Assembly: GCA_026391515.1 (NCBI GenBank)
Contig: JAPLEC010000119.1
Span: 1-22,872, forward strand
Length of the DNA stretch: 22,872 nucleotides
Direction: 5' to 3'
From: Bacteroidia bacterium
GTDB lineage: Bacteria; Bacteroidota; Bacteroidia; Bacteroidales; VadinHA17
Made by a program: the position numbers and the translations under genes. Under the pieces are notes generated by a model. The model had not been told where the DNA came from, made no database searches, and worked only from the letters and a program-made list of their open reading frames with translations. Shown here piece after piece: positions 8,061-13,663 of the stretch (position 1 is the stretch's first letter; every line of letters begins with the position of its first letter).

Positions 8061-8150
8061 TTATTTCTTCACCTTTTTTTTCGCTGCTTTTGGTTTAGCT
8101 TTTACTACTTTTTTAACAGGTGCTGCTTTTTTTACTACTTTCTTTTTCAT
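8061..8150 (-). CDS. 29-residue lysine-rich basic protein (histone-H1-tail-like)
   Basis: A 30-codon frame (ATG at 8150, TAA at 8061) encodes MKKKVVKKAAPVKKVVKAKP followed by KAAKKKVKK. It consists only of K, A, V, P and the initial M, with a net charge near +16. The KKVV-K and KAA motifs repeat, as in the alanine/lysine/proline tails of histone H1-like and other nucleic-acid-binding proteins. It is flanked by a strong promoter (8196-8227) and a strong terminator (7983-8014), which argues that it is a real, separately transcribed gene. A role in compacting DNA or binding RNA is inferred from composition only. The opposite-strand open frame over the same bases is a shadow. Confidence 0.8.
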   Translation of the reverse strand: MKKKVVKKAAPVKKVVKAKPKAAKKKVKK

Positions 8151-8195
8151 AATACTGAAGATTAAAGGTTATACAAAACTTTGTTTACTATTTAT

Positions 8196-8227
8196 CAAAG
8201 ATAAACTTTGTATAATTCAAAGTCAAA
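8196..8227 (-). promoter_or_regulatory. Bacteroidetes-type promoter for the 29-aa basic protein
   Basis: Minus strand: TTTG (8227-8224), 20 nt beginning ACTTTG, then TATCTTTG (8203-8196). The -7 box lies inside a nested dyad covering 8170-8214 (outer arms TATACAAA/TTTGTATA, inner arms CTTTG/CAAAG), which could be an operator. Confidence 0.75.
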
Positions 8228-8311
8228 TTTATTTTGCTATTACTTTTAAACACAAATCATATTAATATTAACCGATAAATCTAAATTCTGTTTTTTTCAT
8301 TTCAATTTATT

Positions 8312-8554
8312 TCAGGGGAAGGCTCTGAATTTTCTTTTGAAGATTTTGGCCTGGCAATCAATACATCCCCAGCGCGGATCATTACCTGTAATAACGCAAC
8401 CCCCGAGAATAATCTTTCCTGCTTTTGCTTCAAGAGAATCCTCATAAGATGGTTCTCCATAAACGATCTTTACCACCTTTGAAGAATCGCATTTCGGACA
8501 TTTGTTAGGTTTCTGATGTGAGTAATACATCATTTTTATTTTAAAGATACACAT
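8312..8554 (-). CDS. Small zinc-ribbon protein, 80 aa
   Basis: Two cysteine pairs, CPKC (residues 19-22) and CIDC (64-67), frame a short domain with the conserved-looking middle VVKIVYGEP and ILGGCVITGNDPRWGC. This matches a widespread family of small uncharacterised proteins that share a CPxC, a YGxP, a GGCVI...DP.W and a final CxxC, presumably binding one zinc ion. The first residues (MCIFKIK) look unlike the family, so translation may begin at the ATG at 8533 or 8530, which lies closer to the ribbon. It has no signal peptide and is presumably cytoplasmic. It ends in a basic KIFKRKFRAFP tail. Confidence 0.75.
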   Translation of the reverse strand: MCIFKIKMMYYSHQKPNKCPKCDSSKVVKIVYGEPSYEDSLEAKAGKIILGGCVITGNDPRWGCIDCQAKIFKRKFRAFP

Positions 8555-8591
8555 TTTAAGGGTCCAAGAGAAATTAACTCAAAATAAGAAA

Positions 8592-8679
8592 CGGCATCTC
8601 CTGATTGAAATGCTCCTCATACTAAATGGAATTATTACTTCAATGCATTACTTGTCGAAGTAAATAGAAGGAATTGCCG
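8592..8679. repeat. Dispersed palindromic element, copy C
   Basis: About 88 bp. Left end CGGCATCTCCT, right end AAGGAATTGCCG, with inner hairpin TTACTT-GTCG-AAGTAA (8648-8663). The ends and inner hairpin match copy B (11109-11181). The middle has diverged. Confidence 0.6.
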
Positions 8680-8707
8680 CTGTGCTATATTTTAAAAACT
8701 AATAAGA

Positions 8708-10915
8708 TTATTTCCTTTTCTTGTATTTGGTTAGCAAAAATCTTATGCTATTATTTGATGTGAGATCATAGGCCGTATAGCCGGCCGTATATTTATCATT
8801 GGACTTTAGATTTTGATTTGCCCCTTTAGCCAATAGTAACTCTACAATTTCATAATACATCTTGTACGAAGCATGCATCAACGCAGTCCAACCATCATCA
8901 TCCTGCAAATCCACTTTTGCTTCTTTATCCAATAGTAGCTTTACAACTTCTGAGTGTCCGTATATCGAAGCTTCTATCAAAGCAGTTTGACCATTATAAC
9001 CTTGCAAATCAACTTTTGCTTCTTTATCCAATAGTAACTTTACAATTTCTGTGTATCCGAATGTCGAAGCATCAATTAAAGCAGTCTTATTTTGATCATC
9101 TTGCAAATCAACTTTTGCTCCTTTACCCAATAATAGCTTTATAACTTCAGTATTATCCTCACTTAACGAGGCCATAATCAAAGCAGTTTGACCAGAGTTA
9201 TTCTGCAAATTCACTTTTGCTCCTTTATCCAATAGCAGCTTTACAACTTCTGTCTTCTGCCTAAGCGAAGCTAAAATTAAAGCAGTTTGACCATTTTTAT
9301 TCTGCAAATCCAATTTTGCTCCTTTAGAAATTAATGTTTTACTCACATCCAGATAACCCAAACTGGAAGAATACATTAAGAGACTTGATCCCTCTATATC
9401 TCTATAATCAACAGAATCTATTTTTCGTACCAAAATCAATGCTATTGTATGATGAGATGCATGCAAGGAATTCATTAGTTTTTTTGCGCGTCTGATCTGT
9501 GCTTGTCCTGTTGAACTCTCATTTTTCTCCTTAACTCGTAAAAATAATCCCACAGAAACCAGTGACAATGCAATTATTATGAGGATTGTCCATTCTAATA
9601 ATCTTTTTCTGGAATAAGCACCTTCAAGTTCTGGTTTAGTATAATCGGTAACTGCTTCCTGATGATAATGATACTCCTTCTTTGCTGTCTTCCCGGTATC
9701 GTAAGCGTGTTCATCTTTGGGTGCAATCTCCGTAGCTTTAACAGAGTCAGTAATTGCACCACTTATTTCATGGAGCGTGTCCTTTATTACTCCTGTCTTA
9801 GAATAAGCCTCTTCTCTCCTGGAACAGGCTTCTGCATTATCAGGATCAAGCTTAATAGCTTTAGTATAGTCGTCAATTGCACCACTAAAATCCTGGAGCT
9901 TGTATTTTAATTCTCCTCGGCCTAAATACGCTTCTGCATAGTCAGGCTTAATATGTATTGCTCTGCTATAATTCACTATTGCCCCATTAATGTCGCCCAG
10001 TTCAATTTTAGCTTTCGCTCTGAAATAATATGATCTTTCATCATAATCGCCAGGATTCATTTTATTCAGTTTATTATAATCCTTTTTTGCTCCATCTATA
10101 TCGCCAAGTTTATCTTTAGATTTCGCTCTGAAAAATAATGCTTCTTCATCGTCAGAATAATTCTTTAATGCCAGGGTGAAATCTTCTATTGCTCCTTTGT
10201 AATCGCCCAGTTCATATTTAGCTTCCCCTCTTTGATTATATAAAATATCTGCATAATCGGAATCACCTTCTAATAACTTATCATAATCTTCTATAGCTCC
10301 TTTGTAATCTCCAAGTCTATATCTTAAATCTCCTCTATGAAAATATGTTTCTTCTTCGTCAGGATTTAATTCGATAAACTTGCTGTAATCTGCTATTGCT
10401 CCACTTTTATCACCAAGCATGTCTTTTACAACAGCTCTGGAAAAATATGTCTCTGCATCGTCAGGATTAATTTCAATAGCTTTGTTACAATCTTCTATTT
10501 TCTTTTTAAGTTCTAATATCTCTTTTTCTCCAACTTTCTTTACTCCGCTAATTTTCTTTTCTTCGCCAATTTTCTCTTCTTCGTCGGCTTTCATACCTGC
10601 AAGAACCCTATCAACATTATATTCATGTATACCTAATTGTCTAGAAAGTTTTAAATACTTTTGACCAGTGAACCCGATAATAAGGCTTCCGGCACCAAAA
10701 GCTAACATTGCAGCATATAAGATTCTTCCATCTGTTCCTTCTGGAAAAATTCCCAAAAATAAGAGGAATATAGGTATGAATAATATTCCAGCAATTATTT
10801 GTCTATTTTTTTTATTTTCCCTATGTGATAATCCTTCTTTTTTCCATTCCTGAAACATTTCTGGTTCAACAAAAGGGAAATCAGAGTTTTGAATATCCTC
10901 AAATTTTTTTTTCAT
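8708..10915 (-). CDS. Membrane protein with TPR repeats and C-terminal ankyrin repeats
   Basis: A 735-residue protein that joins two scaffold repeat types. Residues 39-57 and 65-82 are membrane helices, 100-140 a charged linker, 140-361 about six TPRs (motifs such as NPDDAETYFSRAVVKDMLGD) plus a degenerate one, 439-459 a third helix, and 508-735 about seven ankyrin repeats of 33 residues (TALIxAS...EVVKLLLDKGAKVDLQ). Both repeat types bind proteins. No enzymatic domain is seen. The helix count would place the TPRs and ankyrins on opposite sides of the membrane if all three span it; this is inferred. A promoter lies at 11015-11046. The N-terminal third is duplicated at 1-651, and the third helix plus ankyrins survive as a pseudogene at 3258-3829. 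The function is unknown. Confidence 0.9.
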   Translation of the reverse strand: MKKKFEDIQNSDFPFVEPEMFQEWKKEGLSHRENKKNRQIIAGILFIPIFLLFLGIFPEGTDGRILYAAMLAFGAGSLIIGFTGQKYLKLSRQLGIHEYNVDRVLAGMKADEEEKIGEEKKISGVKKVGEKEILELKKKIEDCNKAIEINPDDAETYFSRAVVKDMLGDKSGAIADYSKFIELNPDEEETYFHRGDLRYRLGDYKGAIEDYDKLLEGDSDYADILYNQRGEAKYELGDYKGAIEDFTLALKNYSDDEEALFFRAKSKDKLGDIDGAKKDYNKLNKMNPGDYDERSYYFRAKAKIELGDINGAIVNYSRAIHIKPDYAEAYLGRGELKYKLQDFSGAIDDYTKAIKLDPDNAEACSRREEAYSKTGVIKDTLHEISGAITDSVKATEIAPKDEHAYDTGKTAKKEYHYHQEAVTDYTKPELEGAYSRKRLLEWTILIIIALSLVSVGLFLRVKEKNESSTGQAQIRRAKKLMNSLHASHHTIALILVRKIDSVDYRDIEGSSLLMYSSSLGYLDVSKTLISKGAKLDLQNKNGQTALILASLRQKTEVVKLLLDKGAKVNLQNNSGQTALIMASLSEDNTEVIKLLLGKGAKVDLQDDQNKTALIDASTFGYTEIVKLLLDKEAKVDLQGYNGQTALIEASIYGHSEVVKLLLDKEAKVDLQDDDGWTALMHASYKMYYEIVELLLAKGANQNLKSNDKYTAGYTAYDLTSNNSIRFLLTKYKKRK

Positions 10916-11050
10916 GGTTTATAATTTCAATCAATCATTTAGATGTATAAAAAGTGAATATTCATATATCATTATGCTTCCTTGAATGCATTTTTGATTT
11001 TTGCTTCTCTATACCAAAGTTACTCCAGTAAAAAGCCAAAGTCAAGTTTA
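10254..11050. repeat. Duplicated segment, partner of bases 1-790
   Basis: From inside the TPR region through the ATG, the leader and the promoter, this segment parallels 1-790 almost base for base, apart from small indels in the E/K-rich linker. The likeness fades just upstream of the -33 box (about 790 and 11050), so the duplicated unit is the gene together with its promoter. The far end of the other copy lies outside the window. Confidence 0.8.
11015..11046 (-). promoter_or_regulatory. Bacteroidetes-type promoter for the TPR/ankyrin gene
   Basis: Minus strand: CTTG (11046-11043), 20 nt beginning ACTTTGGC, then TAACTTTG (11022-11015). It is the duplicate of the promoter at 751-782 with one change in the -33 box. 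Confidence 0.75.
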
Positions 11051-11108
11051 CAACCATTAATCTGGTTTTGCCGTCTAGCCAACTATTACACACGTGGAAA
11101 AAAGAAGC

Positions 11109-11181
11109 GGCATCTCCTATTGTAAAATAAATATGTCTCGCTGCAAATTACTTTAATAAGTAGTAAATTGAAGGAAATGCC
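11109..11181. repeat. Dispersed palindromic element, copy B
   Basis: About 73 bp. Ends GGCATCTCCT and AAGGAAATGCC in inverted orientation, with inner hairpin TTACTT-TAAT-AAGTA (11148-11162). The middle (AATAAATATGTCTCGCTGCA) matches copy A. It lies in the gene-free stretch 11051-11271, where I see nothing else. Confidence 0.65.
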
Positions 11182-11271
11182 CCATTATTATATGTCGGAA
11201 ATATAATTCAGTTAAGCAACTATTTTTAAAATGATAGATTGTTGAAAGTGCAGAAAATGTGAAAACCGTAT

Positions 11272-11730
11272 TTATTTATTATCTGTGTCAGGCAAGGTCA
11301 TTTTATCTTTTTCCAAATCACTTATTTCAATTTCGGTTAGTATCAAATATTTTTTTCGCTCAACTATAATATAATAGCCTAAAATAAAAGGTACTGGCAA
11401 TAATAAAAATATAGCATAGTTTATTTGAAGAAATACTTTTAAAATAAAATACAATGCTATTAATCCAGTCGTGATTAGCACAATCTTATTCCCACTCTCG
11501 AAACCACCTACTTTAAATGTCTTTGTGTCGGTGTCTTTAATGTTAAATGAAATTTCAGGGCTGCTGCACCAGTCAATTTTAGCTACAATTGAATGTTGCC
11601 CTGATGATATTACAAAGTCTTTTGTTTCTCCATCTTTTATTGTCCCAATTTTCCCCCCGTCAATGTAGATTCGAAAATCTCTCAGCCGGTTATTTAATTC
11701 GCTTGTCCTTTGAATTTTTATTGTCGCCAT
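11272..11730 (-). CDS. Two-helix membrane protein with N-terminal beta-rich domain
   Basis: Residues 1-75 form a beta-rich region (IKIQRTSELNNRLRDFRIYI, DGGKIGTIKDGETKDF, SGQHSIVAKIDWCSSP) resembling the PEGA-like domain of many uncharacterised Bacteroidetes proteins, in which a short ligand- or wall-facing beta sandwich precedes membrane helices. Two helices follow (about 82-102 and 104-124), separated by a tight turn, then a polar tail. There is no signal peptide, so the N-terminal domain is probably cytoplasmic. It is transcribed alone from the promoter at 11888-11919 with a leader of about 150 nt. The function is unknown. Confidence 0.7.
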   Translation of the reverse strand: MATIKIQRTSELNNRLRDFRIYIDGGKIGTIKDGETKDFVISSGQHSIVAKIDWCSSPEISFNIKDTDTKTFKVGGFESGNKIVLITTGLIALYFILKVFLQINYAIFLLLPVPFILGYYIIVERKKYLILTEIEISDLEKDKMTLPDTDNK

Positions 11731-11887
11731 ATTTAATTATTTAAATTTATTATCAAACAGTCTAAGGTTTACCCTTTTACTCCCAATCGGTTAAATTTAG
11801 TGTTAATTCATTTATATGAGAAATAAAAGTGAACACAATTTGCCAAAACAAGTAGTTTTAAATTCATTAAGTATCTTATTAATTAAT

Positions 11888-11919
11888 CAAAGTTACATCT
11901 TGTTTAAGCCAAAGTCAAA
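11888..11919 (-). promoter_or_regulatory. Bacteroidetes-type promoter for the gene at 11272-11730
   Basis: Minus strand: TTTG (11919-11916), 20 nt beginning ACTTTGGC, then TAACTTTG (11895-11888). The sequence just upstream of it (11930-11990) also resembles the stretch upstream of the promoter at 751-782 (shared ATATTATTAT and CCACC-GCA). Otherwise the intergenic stretch 11731-12151 holds only the plus-strand promoter listed next. Confidence 0.75.
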
Positions 11920-12052
11920 TTTATTTTAGCAACCTATTTGGCTAAAATAAAACCGTATATAACAATATAATATTATGCCCACCCGCAGGAGCTACTTAAA
12001 GGGCGTGTTTTTCAGAGGTCTACATTAAACTCTTTCTCTTCTTTTAAACAAT

Positions 12053-12084
12053 TTTTTCCTGAATTCCGGGATTTATTATCTTTA
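12053..12084 (+). promoter_or_regulatory. Possible promoter for the charged helical protein
   Basis: TTTT (12053-12056), 20 nt, then TATCTTTA (12077-12084). This is a weaker match to TTTG...TAnnTTTG and lacks the extended -33 box. The leader to the ATG at 12152 would be about 60 nt. Confidence 0.4.
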
Positions 12085-12151
12085 TAGAGGATTTCATAAT
12101 CCAATTCCCTGAAGATTTAATAAAAAAGATGAACCTTAAATTTTAACTACT

Positions 12152-12544
12152 ATGGAAGAAGAAACAAAAAAAGAACCGGCAAAACCTGAAGATGAGGGTT
12201 TATTTGAGAAAACAAAAAAGCTTATCGATAAAGCTAATGAATACATTGATGAAAAGTCTGAAGATCTGAAAAAAAGTAAAACGCTGGAATCAGTTGCCAA
12301 TGCTATTGATAAGGCTGAAGATTATGTTGAAGATAAAATTGAAGATATTAAGAAGGTCAATGTAAAAGAAGAACTTGAAGAATTCCAGGAAAAAACCGAC
12401 AGCAAAGCAAATGAGAAAATAGCCAAGGCAAAGAAATTCGGGAAAAAAGTTGCTGGTAAAGTAGCTGATAAGCTGGAAGATTTTGCAAAGGATATAAAGA
12501 ATAAAACCAAAGACGAGGAAAAAACCCCGGATGCCGGAAAGTAA
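12152..12544 (+). CDS. Highly charged helical protein (LEA/apolipoprotein-like), 130 aa
   Basis: About half of the residues are K, E or D, with almost no aromatic residues and no cysteine. The sequence reads as amphipathic helices with a period near 11 (FEKTKKLIDKANEYIDEKSE, then AIDKAEDYVEDKIEDIKK and AKKFGKKVAGKVADKLEDFA), like LEA-type or YtxH-like stress proteins. There is no signal peptide or membrane segment, so it is presumably cytoplasmic and possibly disordered until bound. A protective or stress role is inferred from composition. It is a single gene, convergent with the metallopeptidase gene and separated from it by the hairpin at 12556-12577. Confidence 0.7.
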   Translation: MEEETKKEPAKPEDEGLFEKTKKLIDKANEYIDEKSEDLKKSKTLESVANAIDKAEDYVEDKIEDIKKVNVKEELEEFQEKTDSKANEKIAKAKKFGKKVAGKVADKLEDFAKDIKNKTKDEEKTPDAGK

Positions 12545-12555
12545 AACAGACCATC

Positions 12556-12577
12556 GAAACTTAATACATTAAGTTTC
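12556..12577. terminator. Bidirectional hairpin between convergent genes
   Basis: Perfect 10-bp stem GAAACTTAAT/ATTAAGTTTC with an AC loop, 12 nt after the stop at 12544 and 80 nt beyond the stop of the opposing gene. It lacks a T-run but its position suits a shared terminator. Confidence 0.5.
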
Positions 12578-12656
12578 AGCATCACTATTTAGAACTAATT
12601 AGAAGTATCAGGGATTCTTATTGTCCTGAAAAGGTTGTTTTATCAAAAAATTCGTA

Positions 12657-13496
12657 TCAGATATCAGCATTAAAAGTATCACCCTGATCGAAATCTCCTG
12701 AAGAATATCCCTTCCGGAACCATTCCTTGCGCTGAGCTGCGGTTCCATGAGTAAATGAATCCGGATAAACACGTCCCTGGTATTTCTTCTGAAGAACGTC
12801 ATCGCCGACTGCAGCAGCTGCAGTCATTGCTTCTTCAATATCACCGGTTTCCAGATAATCCAGCTTCTCTTCATAATGTGCCCACATTCCGGCAAGAAAA
12901 TCGGCCTGAAGCTCAAGACGTACAGAGAGCTCATTTGCTTTTGTCTCGCTGGTACGTGATCTCTCTGTATTTACCTGATCAAGAATTCCAAGAAGATTCT
13001 GTACATGATGCCCTACCTCATGTGCTATAACATAAGCAACTGCAAAGTCGCCGTATGCTCCAAGTTTTGTCTTCAGATCATTACAGAAGCTGAGGTCAAT
13101 ATATACTTTTTCATCACCCGGACAATAGAACGGACCACTGGCTGCACTTGCATAGCCACAGGCTGATTGCACCTGATCAGTGAAAAGAACAAGTGTGGGC
13201 TTCCTGTAAGTTTTCCCGGATTGTTCAAATATATTACCCCAGACTGTTTCCAGGTCTCCCAGCACAACCCCGACAAATTTAGCTAATTGTTCTTCTTCAG
13301 CTGAAGGTACGTACTGCTCAGTCGTGGAACTGCTGCTTCCCGAATTATTGAGGAGGGAAGAAGGATCACCTCCGAGAAGTAAAACAATTATAATAATAAC
13401 GATAGTTCCAATACCACCACCGATAGCCATTTTGCCTTTGGACATTCCTCTGCGATCTTCAACATTATCGCTGCCTTGTCTGCCCTCCCATTTCAT
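12657..13496 (-). CDS. ypfJ: Neutral zinc metallopeptidase, YpfJ family
   Basis: A 279-residue single-pass membrane protein. The start is basic (MKWEGRQGSDNVEDRRGMSK, matching the conserved W-E-GR-S-NVEDRRG opening of the family), and residues 26-43 form a membrane helix. The extracytoplasmic part contains the zinc-binding HEVGHH at 159-164 and, downstream, ELQADFLAG at 195-203, which supplies the third ligand and a conserved structural segment. The length and order match YpfJ/KPN_02809-type putative peptidases throughout. Cysteines near 113, 125 and 138 fall in the conserved CGYA, FYCP and F-C motifs. The substrate is unknown. It is divergent from the copper ATPase gene, with its own promoter at 13536-13566. 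Confidence 0.95.
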   Translation of the reverse strand: MKWEGRQGSDNVEDRRGMSKGKMAIGGGIGTIVIIIIVLLLGGDPSSLLNNSGSSSSTTEQYVPSAEEEQLAKFVGVVLGDLETVWGNIFEQSGKTYRKPTLVLFTDQVQSACGYASAASGPFYCPGDEKVYIDLSFCNDLKTKLGAYGDFAVAYVIAHEVGHHVQNLLGILDQVNTERSRTSETKANELSVRLELQADFLAGMWAHYEEKLDYLETGDIEEAMTAAAAVGDDVLQKKYQGRVYPDSFTHGTAAQRKEWFRKGYSSGDFDQGDTFNADI

Positions 13497-13535
13497 AATA
13501 AAAAGTGTTTTGGTTAATAATCAGGTTAGCTTATA

Positions 13536-13566
13536 CAAAACTATTTTTTTTCAATAGAAATTCAAC
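13536..13566 (-). promoter_or_regulatory. Probable promoter for the metallopeptidase gene
   Basis: Minus strand: GTTG (13566-13563), 19 nt including an A8 run, then TAGTTTTG (13543-13536), a full match to TAnnTTTG. It gives a leader of about 35 nt. Confidence 0.6.
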
Positions 13567-13612
13567 CTTTTTAAGTAAGATATGTTATATCATCATAAAT
13601 ATTTTAATGATC

Positions 13613-13642
13613 ACACTTAAGTGTTTTAATTACATTTGTAAT
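13613..13642 (+). promoter_or_regulatory. Operator-like dyads and -7 box ahead of the copper ATPase gene
   Basis: A perfect 12-bp palindrome ACACTTAAGTGT (13613-13624) is followed by ATTACA-TT-TGTAAT (13629-13642). The second contains TACATTTG (13631-13638), a full match to the Bacteroidetes -7 box, and also TACANNTGTA, the core recognised by CopY/BlaI-type repressors. No good -33 box is seen at the expected distance, as is usual for regulated promoters. An AGGAG ribosome site follows at 13652-13656, 7 nt before the ATG. Confidence 0.55.
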
Positions 13643-13663
13643 CAATTTTTCAGGAGATAATCA

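Noticed and set aside
7954..8265. Plus-strand 103-codon open frame rich in F and L
   Set aside because: It is the complement of the lysine-rich 29-aa gene and its leader. AAA codons on one strand give TTT runs on the other. It also contains the terminator and promoter of the minus gene.
8592..11181. CRISPR-like repeat spacing among the palindromic elements
   Set aside because: Only three copies, kilobases apart and not tandem; no cas genes are present.
12322..12585. Minus-strand frame rich in S, F and L opposite the charged helical protein
   Set aside because: It is the complement of K/E-rich codons and has no start signal or family likeness.
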